Shown here one piece after another: positions 44,051 through 53,030 of a DNA stretch of 64,000 nucleotides. Location: the NCBI GenBank assembly GCA_902617805.1, contig CACMYF010000001.1, positions 1-64,000 on the forward strand, given 5' to 3'. The notes beneath the pieces are model-generated. The model saw only the letters and a list, made by a program, of their open reading frames with translations, ran no database searches and was not told where the DNA came from. Source of the stretch: an uncultured Pelagibacteraceae bacterium. Its GTDB lineage: Bacteria; Pseudomonadota; Alphaproteobacteria; Pelagibacterales; Pelagibacteraceae. Both the position numbers and the translations under genes were made by a program. Each line of letters starts with the position of its first letter. Positions within the stretch are counted from its first letter, which is position 1.

Positions 44051-44096
44051 TTGCCGATTTGATCCTATTGCGGGCTTATAACTGCTAAAAAGGAAA
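44051..44096 (+). ncRNA. SAM-II riboswitch
   Basis: S-adenosylmethionine-binding RNA of the SAM-II (metA) class. The conserved core GATTTGATCCTATTGC (44057-44071 region) is followed by a short P1 partner GGGC and the 3' strand ACTGCTAAAAAGGA (44081-44094), which closes the H-type pseudoknot (TCCT with AGGA). The P1 stem looks short. As the first of two aptamers it is not at the ribosome site and so may act at transcription level or through the downstream aptamer. Confidence 0.82.
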
Positions 44097-44118
44097 TTTC
44101 ATAAAATTAATAAAATCG

Positions 44119-44175
44119 GTAGGCATTTGAACTGTATTGTGCGCCTAACATAATGTTGAAGCACTAAAAAAGGAG
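44119..44175 (+). ncRNA. SAM-V riboswitch
   Basis: SAM-V is a variant of SAM-II described from marine bacteria. Seen: GGCATTTGAACTGTATTGTGC (21 bases in two blocks, 44122-44141), GCGCC closing P1, and the 3' strand GAAGCACTAAAAAAGGAG (44158-44175). TGTGC pairs with GCAC(T)A to make the pseudoknot. The AGGAG at 44171-44175, four bases before the metY ATG, is the ribosome site, so ligand binding would shut off translation. Confidence 0.85.
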
Positions 44176-44179
44176 TAAA

Positions 44180-45508
44180 ATGACTAAAAAAAGAAATAAC
44201 CCTGAAACTATAGCTATCCACGGTGGTGACTATAGAAGTGACCCAGCAACGAACGCCGTAGCTGTTCCAATTTATAGGACAACATCATACCAATTTAACA
44301 ACACAGAGCACGCTGCTAACCTTTTTGCTCTAAAAGAATTTGGTAACATCTATACTCGTATAATGAACCCAACAAATGATGTGTTGGAAAAAAGAGTAGC
44401 TGCACTTGAGGGAGGACTTGCATGTTTAACTGTTTCTTCAGGACAAACTGCCTCAACTTTTGCTGTACTAAATGTTGCTCAAGCAGGAGACAATATAGTT
44501 AGTTCAACTGACCTTTATGGTGGAACGGTATCTTTATTCACACATACACTTAGTAAGCTTGGTATAGAGATAAGATATGCAGATCCAAGTAATCCTGAAA
44601 ATTTTGAAAAGTTAATAGATGATAAAACTAGAGCTTTTTATGGTGAAACTCTACCAAATCCATATTTAAGAGTTTTTCCAATTAAGGAAGTTTCTGATAT
44701 TGGAAGGAAATATAATATACCATTAATAATAGATAACACTGCATCACCTGTGATTTGTAAACCAATAGAACATGGAGCTGCTGTGGTAATACATTCACTC
44801 ACAAAATATATAGGTGGTCATGGGACAGCTGTAGCGGGTAGTATAGTTGATAGTGGTAACTTTGATTGGACCGCAGATCCAAAGAGACAACCATTATTTA
44901 ACGAACCGGATGCAAGTTATGGTGGTGTTATTTGGGGAAAAGCTGTACCAGAATTAACCGGCGCTAATGTTCCCTTTGCTGTTAGAGCAAGAGTTTGTTT
45001 ATTGAGAGACTTAGGATCAGCTCTGGCACCAGATAATGCTTTTGCTATAATTCAAGGACTTGAAACGGTTGCTTTAAGAATGAGACAACATTGCGCTAAC
45101 GCTGAATATGTAGTTGATTTTCTTAAAAAACATAAAGAAGTTACAAAAGTTATTTATTCTACAGAACACGATAAACCTATTGCCGATAGAGCAAAAAAAT
45201 ACCTTAAAGGTGGAAATGGACCAATGATTGGTATTGAGCTTAAAGGTGGGATTGAAGCTGGTAAAAAATTTATCGAGTCTTTAAAAATGTTCTATCACGT
45301 AGCTAATATTGGTGATGCTAGAAGTTTAGCAATTCATCCAGCAAGTACAACTCATAGTCAATTAAATGAGAAAGAACTAGCTGCATCAGGTGTTACACAA
45401 AGTTATGTAAGACTTTGTATCGGTATTGAACACATCGATGATATTATTGAGGATCTTGATCAAGCATTGAATAAATCTTCAAAAGGTAATTTAAAAGCTG
45501 TAAGCTAA
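44180..45508 (+). CDS. metY: O-acetylhomoserine aminocarboxypropyltransferase (sulfhydrylase)
   Basis: PLP enzyme that makes homocysteine (or methionine from methanethiol) from O-acetylhomoserine. 442 residues of the long MetY branch: 'NPETIAIHGGDYRSDPATNAVAVPIYRTTSYQF', 'IYTRIMNPTNDVLEKRVAALEGG', PLP-Lys in 'VIHSLTKYIGGHG'. The tandem SAM riboswitch leader ties its output to S-adenosylmethionine. In sulfate-reduction-deficient SAR11 cells such an enzyme would work on reduced sulfur from DMSP or methanethiol; that is inference from the group's known physiology. Confidence 0.94.
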   Translation: MTKKRNNPETIAIHGGDYRSDPATNAVAVPIYRTTSYQFNNTEHAANLFALKEFGNIYTRIMNPTNDVLEKRVAALEGGLACLTVSSGQTASTFAVLNVAQAGDNIVSSTDLYGGTVSLFTHTLSKLGIEIRYADPSNPENFEKLIDDKTRAFYGETLPNPYLRVFPIKEVSDIGRKYNIPLIIDNTASPVICKPIEHGAAVVIHSLTKYIGGHGTAVAGSIVDSGNFDWTADPKRQPLFNEPDASYGGVIWGKAVPELTGANVPFAVRARVCLLRDLGSALAPDNAFAIIQGLETVALRMRQHCANAEYVVDFLKKHKEVTKVIYSTEHDKPIADRAKKYLKGGNGPMIGIELKGGIEAGKKFIESLKMFYHVANIGDARSLAIHPASTTHSQLNEKELAASGVTQSYVRLCIGIEHIDDIIEDLDQALNKSSKGNLKAVS

Positions 45509-45536
45509 ATTGAGTTTTAATGTCTACAAATAGGAA

Positions 45537-46562
45537 CTAATAATTAGGCTCTTTATATTTTACAATATAAAGAAAATACAATGTTGAAAGTATTATTAAA
45601 ATAGAATTTATCTGGTGTAGAGATGCATAAATCATTTTTACTCCAGATAAAATTGTAAGAACTCCCAAAATAATTTGAACCAATAAAGAAATTCCAATAA
45701 CGAAAATTGGCATTCTTAAATTTATATTTCCATTTTTTAAAACAAAATAAAGCATGTAAAAATATATTATGACAATTAAATATGCTAAATTTCTATGAAT
45801 AAATTGAACAAGTGATTGATCATCAAATACTGTAAGATTAAACAAATCATTGATTACACTGTCATCTGGGAAATATGATGAGCCCATTAAAGGCCAAGTA
45901 TTATAAATTTTTCCTGCATCCATCCCAGACACAAATGCTCCAATTATTAGTTGTAAAAATAATAATAAAAGAAAAAATTTAATTGGGTTTAATTGAATAT
46001 TAATATGATTAATTTTTATATCAGTTAGATTTAAATATTTCCAAAAAACTATAGACAAAATGATAAAAGCAGTAACTAAGTGAAGCGATAATCTATAATG
46101 ACTAACATCAATCCTATCAATTAATCCACTTGATACCATGTACCATCCAATAAATCCTTGAAAACATACTAAGAAAAAAATAATTGAATATTCTTTTAAA
46201 ATCCAAAAACCATTTTTAATTGTAAAATAGATCATTGGAAAAAGAACAGTTAGACCAATTAATCTTCCCAATTGACGATGCACCCATTCCCACCAAAAAA
46301 TAATTTTAAATTCATTTAAAGTCATATTAAAATTTTGCTCTTTAAATTCAGGTATTGTTTTATAGAGATCAAAATATTCTATCCATTTATTATTTGTTAA
46401 AGGGGGTAATGAGCCAATAAAAAGTTCCCAACTAGTAATAGATAGTCCAGAGTCTGTTAATCTAGTTAAACCCCCTACTAAAATAATAAGCACTATCATC
46501 ACTAATAAGGTGATCATCCATATTTTTAATTGAGAATTTAAAGAATAATTCTGACTATACAT
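45537..46562 (-). CDS. ctaA: Heme A synthase
   Basis: COX15-type oxygenase that turns heme O into heme A for aa3 cytochrome oxidase. 341 residues, eight membrane spans. 'LVGGLTRLTDSGLSITSWELFIGSLPPL', 'EFKIIFWWEWVHRQLGRLIGL' and 'VQFIHRNLAYLIV', with His ligands in the EWxHR and QFIHR elements, are all present. Convergent with metY, divergent from the chorismate mutase gene. Confidence 0.93.
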   Translation of the reverse strand: MYSQNYSLNSQLKIWMITLLVMIVLIILVGGLTRLTDSGLSITSWELFIGSLPPLTNNKWIEYFDLYKTIPEFKEQNFNMTLNEFKIIFWWEWVHRQLGRLIGLTVLFPMIYFTIKNGFWILKEYSIIFFLVCFQGFIGWYMVSSGLIDRIDVSHYRLSLHLVTAFIILSIVFWKYLNLTDIKINHINIQLNPIKFFLLLLFLQLIIGAFVSGMDAGKIYNTWPLMGSSYFPDDSVINDLFNLTVFDDQSLVQFIHRNLAYLIVIIYFYMLYFVLKNGNINLRMPIFVIGISLLVQIILGVLTILSGVKMIYASLHQINSILIILSTLYFLYIVKYKEPNY

Positions 46563-46605
46563 GATTAAATAAATATAATAATTATTAATTAAACCAATAA
46601 ATTAA

Positions 46606-46896
46606 ATGTCGCCTAAAAACAAAAAAAAATTAGAAATAATAAGATCTAAATTGGATAAGTTAGATAATAAGTTATTATCTTTAATTAAATATAGAACAAA
46701 TCTTGTAAAAGAAGTTTTAAAGCTTAAAGAATTTAAAAAAGAAATAGTAGATAAAAAGCGTATCAATTTTATACTTAAAAAAATTCACTCAAAATCTAAA
46801 AAATTAAAGATTGATCCTAAAATTACTAATCGTATATGGAAAAATATGATTTTGTCTTATATCGATTACGAAAAGAGAAACTTTAAAAAAAAATAA
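46606..46896 (+). CDS. Chorismate mutase (AroQ type)
   Basis: Converts chorismate to prephenate for Phe/Tyr synthesis. 96 residues, all-helical AroQ fold: 'IRSKLDKLDNKLLSLIKYRTNLVKEVLKLKEF' has the usual first-helix pattern (Arg, Asp, Leu-Leu repeats) followed by 'KRINFILKKI' and a third helix. Very Lys-rich, as expected at this A+T content. Ends directly against rpmG on the other strand. Confidence 0.85.
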   Translation: MSPKNKKKLEIIRSKLDKLDNKLLSLIKYRTNLVKEVLKLKEFKKEIVDKKRINFILKKIHSKSKKLKIDPKITNRIWKNMILSYIDYEKRNFKKK

Positions 46897-47088
46897 TTAC
46901 TTACTGTGGGGTGGAAGCTTTTTTTCCACAAACATTTCGTGTTTTCTAGTATCCGGATTGTATTTCTTTGCTGAAAGTTTAACTTTGGCCTTCTCGCCTC
47001 CAGCAGGTTTTTTTACATAATAGAAGTAAGGGCTATCAGGTTTAGCCTCTGGAACCATTCTTACCTTAACGTGCGTTTTTTTTGCCAT
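46897..47088 (-). CDS. rpmG: 50S ribosomal protein L33
   Basis: 63 residues. 'AKKTHVKVRMVPEAKPDSPYFYYVKK' and 'KLSAKKYNPDTRKHEMFVEKKL' follow the L33 pattern; a Gly-Gly insertion and a 'PPHSK' tail make it a little longer than the 55-residue norm. No Cys, so the zinc-free form. Starts 23 bases inside the end of the MerR-type gene. Confidence 0.85.
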   Translation of the reverse strand: MAKKTHVKVRMVPEAKPDSPYFYYVKKPAGGEKAKVKLSAKKYNPDTRKHEMFVEKKLPPHSK

Positions 47089-47449
47089 TTTTTAATTCTT
47101 TTAATTTATTAGAAATTTTTAATAACTTATTTCTTAAATTTTCAGTTCTTATAGATTTATCTGCAATTTCGTCAAGCTTTAAAGAATCTTCATTATTTAA
47201 TATTTTTTTTACACCCTTTATTGTCATACCTTGATCTTTAAGTAAAAATTTAACTTTTTTAAGAAGATTTATTGTTTTCTCATCATAATATCTTCTATTA
47301 GAATTTAATATCATTGGTTTAATTTGTTTAAATTGAGTTTCCCAAAATCTAATGACGTGTGTTGGTAAAGCTCCTTTATCATTTGATTTAAGATTTAATA
47401 TTCTAGCTACTTCACCAATAGTTTTGTAAGCGCTATTTGATTTATCCAT
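47066..47449 (-). CDS. MerR family transcriptional regulator
   Basis: 127 residues: N-terminal MerR winged helix ('YKTIGEVARILNLKSNDKGALPTHVIRFWETQFKQIKPMILNSNRRYYDEKTINLLKKV') and a short helical tail without metal-binding Cys. This is the regulator that sits after ihfA in alphaproteobacteria; targets unknown. Overlaps ihfA by eight bases and rpmG by 23. Confidence 0.88.
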   Translation of the reverse strand: MDKSNSAYKTIGEVARILNLKSNDKGALPTHVIRFWETQFKQIKPMILNSNRRYYDEKTINLLKKVKFLLKDQGMTIKGVKKILNNEDSLKLDEIADKSIRTENLRNKLLKISNKLKELKNGKKNAR

Positions 47450-47741
47450 TATCCTTTAAATTAACAAATTCTTTAAATTCCTTTGATGGCTTAAACAATA
47501 CAACGTCTCTGCTTGAAATTACTTTTGTTTCTTTAGTTTTTGGGTTTCTACCAATCCTAGACTTTTTTTGTCTTATAGAAAAAGTTCCAAATTTAGATAA
47601 TTTTAATTTTTTTTCGTTCTTGATGTTAGTAACTATAGTTGATAAAAAATCCTCAATTAAATTTTCTGATATTTGTTTTGAAAAACCAAGCTGCATATAA
47701 ACCAAATTAACTAAGTCTTTTTTAGTTAAATTAATTCTCAT
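47442..47741 (-). CDS. ihfA: Integration host factor subunit alpha
   Basis: DNA-bending protein of the HU/IHF family. 99 residues: helical dimer part, 'KLKLSKFGTFSIRQKKSRIGRNPKTKE' with the DNA-intercalating Asn-Pro arm, and 'FKPSKEFKEFVN'. The place between plsX and the merR gene supports IhfA rather than HU. IHF is also a common partner of tyrosine recombinases such as the one at 36690. One base after plsX. Confidence 0.9.
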   Translation of the reverse strand: MRINLTKKDLVNLVYMQLGFSKQISENLIEDFLSTIVTNIKNEKKLKLSKFGTFSIRQKKSRIGRNPKTKETKVISSRDVVLFKPSKEFKEFVNLKDNG

Positions 47742-47742
47742 A

Positions 47743-48744
47743 TTAAATATTTTGCTTAATCTTTTCTATCAAATTGCCTTTTACAATTCTATGACAAACA
47801 TCTAGAGAGTTTGAAAAGCCAATATAGTCAGTTCCACCATGACTTTTAACAACTGGAGAGTCTAAACCAATAAAAATTGCTCCATTATATAGTCTTGGAT
47901 CTAGCCTTTTCTTAAATTTTGTTAAGTTTGATATATTTAATAAAGATGAAATTTTACCTATTAATGTACCTGTCATCGCATTTTTTAATTCGCTTGTTAT
48001 AAAATTCGCAGTACCCTCTGCAGTTTTTAATGCAACATTTCCTGTAAAACCGTCTGAAACTATTACATTAACCTCTCCATCCATAAGATGATTTCCCTCA
48101 ATGTAACCAGCAAAGTTATAATTATCTGATTTTTTTTCATTTAATAATTGGTAAGTTTCTTTTATTGTCTCATTTCCTTTTAATTCTTCTGAACCGATAT
48201 TTAATAATGCTACATTTGGTTTATCATTTGGATAAAGCGAGGTGTATAAAGAAGCACCCATTATAGAAAAGTCTGATAAATTTTTTGAACTACACTCAAT
48301 ATTTGCACCCAAATCTAGTACAACACTCATTCCTTTTTTGTTTGGCCATAAAGCAGACAAAGCAGGTTTGTCTATATTTTCAATCATTTTTAAATTTAAT
48401 TTTGAAACAACCAATAATGCGCCTGTATTACCAGCCGATATTACTATATCTGCTTTCTTATCCTTAACACTTTGAATGGCAAGCCACATACTTGTATCTT
48501 TACCTCTTTTAGCTCCTTCTAGAGGACTATCTGTGCTTTCAATTTTTTTTTCTGTGTGGATAATTTCAAAAAATTCTTTAGAAATTTTTCCGTCGATTAT
48601 GTGATCTATCTTGTTTTTATCACCAAAAATTTTAAAAAAATTTCTTTTGTTTTTTGAATGATTTAAAATAATACCATCTATTATTTTCTTTGGTGATCCG
48701 TCACCACCCATTGCATCAACTGCAATTTTTATCAATTCTGACAT
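47743..48744 (-). CDS. plsX: Phosphate acyltransferase PlsX
   Basis: Makes acyl-phosphate from acyl-ACP at the start of phospholipid synthesis. 333 residues: 'IAVDAMGGDGSPKKIIDGI', 'ADIVISAGNTGALLV', 'VALLNIGSEELKGNE' and 'VIVSDGFTGNVALKTAEG'. The fabH gene that follows plsX in most alphaproteobacteria is absent; ihfA comes directly after. Twenty bases after rpmF. Confidence 0.94.
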   Translation of the reverse strand: MSELIKIAVDAMGGDGSPKKIIDGIILNHSKNKRNFFKIFGDKNKIDHIIDGKISKEFFEIIHTEKKIESTDSPLEGAKRGKDTSMWLAIQSVKDKKADIVISAGNTGALLVVSKLNLKMIENIDKPALSALWPNKKGMSVVLDLGANIECSSKNLSDFSIMGASLYTSLYPNDKPNVALLNIGSEELKGNETIKETYQLLNEKKSDNYNFAGYIEGNHLMDGEVNVIVSDGFTGNVALKTAEGTANFITSELKNAMTGTLIGKISSLLNISNLTKFKKRLDPRLYNGAIFIGLDSPVVKSHGGTDYIGFSNSLDVCHRIVKGNLIEKIKQNI

Positions 48745-48763
48745 TTTAATAGATTATAATATA

Positions 48764-48946
48764 CTATTCTTTTGGGTCTAAAACTTGTCTTCCCTTATAC
48801 ATACCTGTTTTAAGGTCTAGATGATGAGAAAGTCTATATTCACCTGATTTCTTATCTTCAACTATATTTTTAGTTGAAAATTTCATTGTTTGAGCTCTTC
48901 TCATTCCAGTTCTGGAAGGGGTTTGTTTACGTTTTGGTACAGCCAT
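48764..48946 (-). CDS. rpmF: 50S ribosomal protein L32
   Basis: 60 residues. '[19 protein letters not shown]' is the L32 start, followed by '[23 protein letters not shown]'. No Cys, the usual proteobacterial form. Two bases after the bc1 chaperone gene; the DUF177 (YceD) gene normally found here is missing. Confidence 0.93.
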   Translation of the reverse strand: MAVPKRKQTPSRTGMRRAQTMKFSTKNIVEDKKSGEYRLSHHLDLKTGMYKGRQVLDPKE

Positions 48947-48948
48947 AA

Positions 48949-49416
48949 TTATGGGTTACTTACACTTTTTAAATAAGAATTCAAAGTTTTTTTTGATAAA
49001 TTTAAGTTAAATTCATCAAAATAATCAAGCAAATCATCAATATTGTGAAAATCACTCAAAAAAATTGAAAATTTTTTAGTTTTTTCTGACCTTGAAAGAG
49101 TGTCCCAAAAATGAATTTCTGAAATCATTGAATGAAATAAATTTATATAATTTTTCATTTTTTTATTTATAGATTGATCGCCATATCCAATTTCTCTAAT
49201 GCTTAATTCTAGCTGTCGAAAGTTAAAGTCATAAATTTCTTGTAAAATTTTCTTATTATCATCATTTTTAAAGTTTTTTAAAAAAAAAGAAAAATGTAAT
49301 AAAAACAATGTTAAACGATCAGAAAAAGTGTCATCTCTATTAAGATTCTTATATAAATCTTTATTTCTAGTGTAATTTATTAAATTGTTATAAATATAAA
49401 GATAATTTTCAGCCAT
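48949..49416 (-). CDS. Ubiquinol-cytochrome c chaperone (CBP3-like)
   Basis: 155 residues of the CBP3/ubiquinol-cytochrome c chaperone family, which helps assemble cytochrome bc1. '[41 protein letters not shown]' and '[31 protein letters not shown]' match the usual pattern of Arg-Glu-x-Gly-x-Gly-Asp. Its position between bamE (divergent) and rpmF is the standard alphaproteobacterial one and strengthens the call. It starts one base inside the divergent bamE start. Confidence 0.85.
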   Translation of the reverse strand: MAENYLYIYNNLINYTRNKDLYKNLNRDDTFSDRLTLFLLHFSFFLKNFKNDDNKKILQEIYDFNFRQLELSIREIGYGDQSINKKMKNYINLFHSMISEIHFWDTLSRSEKTKKFSIFLSDFHNIDDLLDYFDEFNLNLSKKTLNSYLKSVSNP

Positions 49417-49900
49417 GTTTAAAATATTATATATAATTTTAATTTCTTTTATAGTTACAAATTGTTCATTAAATCCTGTGGTAAAACATCATGGGGTGCC
49501 TTACTTGGAAAAAAAACAAGCAAAATTGATAGTTAACAAAACTAATATAAATGATATTAAAAAAATTTTAGGTAACCCTTCAACTACGAGTAAATTTGAT
49601 AATGATGTTTGGATTTACATTGAAAGAAAACAAACTCAATCTAAATTAAGTAATTTGGGTAGAATGAAAATATTTAAAAATGATGTTTTGGTTTTAGAAA
49701 TAGATAGTTATGGTATTTTAAAAAAAAAAGAATTTTATAACAAAGATGACATGAAAAATATTAAAGTTGTTGAAGCGACAACTCAATCAGGATTTAGAAA
49801 AAACTCATTTATATATGATTTTATGTCTAGTATGAGACAGAAAATTAATGACCCTCTTGGACAGAGGGCCAAAAAACGTAGACAAATTACCCAGCAATAA
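49415..49900 (+). CDS. bamE: Outer-membrane assembly lipoprotein BamE
   Basis: SmpA/OmlA lipoprotein of the BAM complex. 161 residues: lipoprotein signal ending near Cys17 ('[10 protein letters not shown]'), SmpA domain '[35 protein letters not shown]' and '[15 protein letters not shown]', then a basic C-terminal extension. The last 14 bases overlap the end of hppA, and a GC-rich hairpin lies inside the coding end. Confidence 0.9.
   Translation: MFKILYIILISFIVTNCSLNPVVKHHGVPYLEKKQAKLIVNKTNINDIKKILGNPSTTSKFDNDVWIYIERKQTQSKLSNLGRMKIFKNDVLVLEIDSYGILKKKEFYNKDDMKNIKVVEATTQSGFRKNSFIYDFMSSMRQKINDPLGQRAKKRRQITQQ
49852..49868 (-). terminator. Hairpin downstream of hppA, inside bamE
   Basis: CCCTCT-N5-AGAGGG is a perfect 6-bp GC-rich stem, 18 bases beyond the hppA stop on the minus strand, followed by TCATTAATTTT. 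Strong for such an A+T-rich genome. It may form the hppA mRNA 3' end while coding for bamE residues on the other strand. Confidence 0.45.
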
Positions 49901-51992
49901 CTGCTAAAAGTAATAAAGCAACTATATTAGTAATTTTAATCATTGGGTTCACAGCAGGACCTGCGGTATCTTTGTAAGGATCACCAACTGTATCGCCTGT
50001 TACAGCTGCTTTATGTGCCTCAGATCCTTTTCCACCATGATTGCCGTCCTCAATATATTTTTTTGCATTATCCCAAGCTCCACCACCAGCTGTCATTGAA
50101 ACTGCAACAAATAATCCTGTTATTATAACTCCTAATAACATTGCACCCACTGCAGCTAATGCAGCAACTTGCCCTCCTATTGATAGAATTATAAAATATA
50201 AAACCACAGGTGATAGTACTGGTAACAATGAAGGAATAATCATTTCCTTAATCGCAGCTACAGTAAGTAAATCTACTAATTTTGCATAATCAGGTTTTTG
50301 TTTTCTTTTCATAATACCTGGGAATCTTTTAAACTGTCTTCTTACTTCAACTACAACTGCGCCACCTGCTCTTCCAACAGCTTGCATACCCATTGAACCA
50401 AAAAGATAAGGTAACATGCCGCCAATTAATAAACCAACGACAACATAAGGGTTAGATAAATCAAAAGTAACCACAATTCCTTCTAATGCAGATCCTGCTT
50501 CTTTTGAAAAATGCTTGATGTCCTCTGTGTAAGCAGCGAATAAAACTAAAGCTCCTAAACCAGCAGACCCAATTGCATAACCTTTTGTAACAGCTTTAGT
50601 TGTGTTTCCTACTGCATCTAAAGCGTCTGTAGTTTTTCTAACTTTTTTATCAAGATTAGACATTTCTGCTATACCACCAGCATTATCAGTAACTGGTCCG
50701 TATGCATCTAGTGCAACAACCATTCCTGCTAAGGCAAGCATAGTAGTTACTGCAATAGCAATACCAAAAAGTCCAGCAATAGAATTTGTAATAAGAATTC
50801 CAGCAACAATTATTAATGCTGGTATTGCAGTTGCTTCCATAGATACAGCTAGCCCTTGAATAACATTAGTGCCATGACCAGTTGTTGATGATAAAGCAAC
50901 AGATTTAACTGGTCTATAACTTGTTCCTGTATAGTATTCAGTAATCCAAATTAATAATCCAGTAATTACTAAACCTATGACACCACAGTAATATAGATCC
51001 ATTCCATTAAATGTCTTATCATTTATTGTGTACTCATTTGTAAAACCAATTACGTGATCTGTAACAGGCCATAAAATTACTAAAGATGCTACTGCAGAGA
51101 CAACAAATCCTTTGTACAAAGCATTCATTACATTATTACTTTTTCCAAGTTTAACGAAAAATGTTCCAACAATAGATGTTAACAAGCATGCAGCACCAAT
51201 TGATAGAGGGTAAATCATCATATTGAGATCTCCAACAAAGAAAATTGAAGATAAAACCATTGTTGCAACAATTGTAACAGCATATGTTTCAAATAAATCG
51301 GCAGCCATACCAGCACAATCTCCTACGTTGTCACCAACGTTATCTGCTATCACTGCAGGGTTTCTAGGATCGTCCTCTGGAATTCCAGCTTCAACTTTTC
51401 CCACCAAGTCAGCACCTACGTCTGCACCTTTCGTAAAAATTCCTCCACCCAATCTTGCAAAAATAGAAATTAATGATGCACCAAAACCCAATGCAACTAA
51501 AGCATTAACTATTTCTCTTTCTTCAACATTAGATTTCAATAATATATAATAATAAACAGCTATAGCTAATAAAGCTAAACCAGCAACTAACATTCCAGTT
51601 ACAGCACCAGATTTAAAAGCGACAGAAAGACCTTGGGCTAAGCCTTTTCTTGATGCTTCTGCTGTTCTTACGTTTGCTTCAACAGAAACTAACATGCCAA
51701 CATAACCTGCAATACCAGATAAAGCGGCACCTATTAAATAACCTAGACCTACTAGCGGACTAAATGCAATACTTACAATAACTAAAACTACAGCACCAAC
51801 AATAGCAATAGTTTTGTATTGTCTTGCTAAGTATGCTTTGGCACCAATTTGAATTGCAGATGCAATATCTTGCATTTTTGCATTTCCAGCACTTGAATTA
51901 AGAATATTTTTACCAGTTAAAAATCCATAAACGATAGATAATAAACCAGCTCCGATAGTGTATAATAGTATTGTTTCGACTGTTCCGCTCAT
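49887..51992 (-). CDS. hppA: Membrane-bound proton-translocating pyrophosphatase
   Basis: Uses pyrophosphate hydrolysis to pump protons. 701 residues, sixteen spans. '[54 protein letters not shown]' holds the PPi/Mg site, and '[16 protein letters not shown]' has Lys where K+-dependent enzymes have Ala, so this is the K+-independent H+ pump. Important for energy saving in a streamlined marine heterotroph. Convergent with bamE; own promoter upstream. Confidence 0.96.
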   Translation of the reverse strand: MSGTVETILLYTIGAGLLSIVYGFLTGKNILNSSAGNAKMQDIASAIQIGAKAYLARQYKTIAIVGAVVLVIVSIAFSPLVGLGYLIGAALSGIAGYVGMLVSVEANVRTAEASRKGLAQGLSVAFKSGAVTGMLVAGLALLAIAVYYYILLKSNVEEREIVNALVALGFGASLISIFARLGGGIFTKGADVGADLVGKVEAGIPEDDPRNPAVIADNVGDNVGDCAGMAADLFETYAVTIVATMVLSSIFFVGDLNMMIYPLSIGAACLLTSIVGTFFVKLGKSNNVMNALYKGFVVSAVASLVILWPVTDHVIGFTNEYTINDKTFNGMDLYYCGVIGLVITGLLIWITEYYTGTSYRPVKSVALSSTTGHGTNVIQGLAVSMEATAIPALIIVAGILITNSIAGLFGIAIAVTTMLALAGMVVALDAYGPVTDNAGGIAEMSNLDKKVRKTTDALDAVGNTTKAVTKGYAIGSAGLGALVLFAAYTEDIKHFSKEAGSALEGIVVTFDLSNPYVVVGLLIGGMLPYLFGSMGMQAVGRAGGAVVVEVRRQFKRFPGIMKRKQKPDYAKLVDLLTVAAIKEMIIPSLLPVLSPVVLYFIILSIGGQVAALAAVGAMLLGVIITGLFVAVSMTAGGGAWDNAKKYIEDGNHGGKGSEAHKAAVTGDTVGDPYKDTAGPAVNPMIKITNIVALLLLAVIAG

Positions 51993-52032
51993 ATTAACCT
52001 TAAGTTGTTGGTTGTTAAATTTTTAAGCCCGC

Positions 52033-52060
52033 ACAATACAAAAAAAGATAGAAAAGACAA
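52033..52060 (-). promoter_or_regulatory. Promoter of hppA
   Basis: Minus-strand TTGTCT (52055-52060), 16-base spacer, TATTGT (52033-52038), followed by a GC-rich stretch GCGGGC before the likely start. The GC-rich discriminator could make it responsive to ppGpp; that is inference. Confidence 0.45.
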
Positions 52061-52070
52061 CGATTAACTT

Positions 52071-53030
52071 CTAAAACTGATGAATATAACCTTTGGATTT
52101 AGCTTGTATTTGCTTGCCTTTTTTATCGAATATCAATGATCTATCTTTACCAGATACAATTTTACCAATTTTAGTTATTTTAATTCCAGTTGTTTTAGAT
52201 GCCTTTTGAATGATTCTGGCTTTCTTAATATCTGCAGTAAATAATACTTGATAATCATCTCCGTTAGAAATTAGATTAATTTTATTTAATCTTTGTTTTT
52301 TAATCAAATTACTTAATTTTTTTGAAACAGGAATTTTATTTTCAAAAAGGTGAAATGATAAATTTTGCCTATTAATCATTTTAGATAAATCGTCAATTAA
52401 TCCATCAGAAACATCTATAGAGCAATTAGCAAATTTTAATAAATATTTTGTTAAATTTATGGGTAAATCTGGTTTGTAATATTTTTCTATAAAGAATAAT
52501 TTGTCTTTATTCCTAAATTTAGCCTTATTACTTAATACTTTGAGTCCTAGATAACTATCTCCCAAATTTCCAGTAACATAAATATCGTCATTTGATTTAG
52601 CTTTGTTACGATAAATTATTTTATTCGAATATCCTAAAGAAGTAATTGTGAAACTTAGTTTGTTTGAAGAAGTTGTGTCACCACCACATAAATCTATATT
52701 AAATTTATTTTGTTCCGATCTAAGAGATTTTGAGATTTTATATAAATTATTTTTTGTAAATGTTTTTTTGTTACCTGAACCAGAAATAAAATAAAACTTT
52801 GGTGTTACTCCTTTACAAATTAAATCAGAAATTGATGATCTTAATATTTTTTTAATTACTAAATCTGGGGATTTAAAATCATAAAAATGCGTACCAATAT
52901 TGTATGTATCAACAGAAATAACAACACCTTTTTTTTTATCAAAAAAAACATCGTCGTTTAAGTTAAGAGCAGATTTATTTTTTTTAGCTATTTTAAAGAA
53001 ATAATTATTTATTAGATCAAATTCATGCAT
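52071..53030 (-). CDS. thiL: Thiamine-monophosphate kinase
   Basis: Last step to thiamine diphosphate. 319 residues of the PurM-like ATPase fold: 'NLNDDVFFDKKKGVVISVDTYNIGTHF', 'DLICKGVTPKFYFIS', 'NIDLCGGDTTSSNKLSFTITSLG', 'NGDDYQVLFTA'. SAR11 cells cannot make the pyrimidine part themselves but still need ThiL to finish the cofactor. Overlaps nusB by eight bases. Confidence 0.92.
   Translation of the reverse strand: MHEFDLINNYFFKIAKKNKSALNLNDDVFFDKKKGVVISVDTYNIGTHFYDFKSPDLVIKKILRSSISDLICKGVTPKFYFISGSGNKKTFTKNNLYKISKSLRSEQNKFNIDLCGGDTTSSNKLSFTITSLGYSNKIIYRNKAKSNDDIYVTGNLGDSYLGLKVLSNKAKFRNKDKLFFIEKYYKPDLPINLTKYLLKFANCSIDVSDGLIDDLSKMINRQNLSFHLFENKIPVSKKLSNLIKKQRLNKINLISNGDDYQVLFTADIKKARIIQKASKTTGIKITKIGKIVSGKDRSLIFDKKGKQIQAKSKGYIHQF

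Noticed and set aside
49943-51549. Several long frames antisense to hppA
   Set aside because: Shadows of a strongly conserved coding sequence; no start signals and products are low-complexity.
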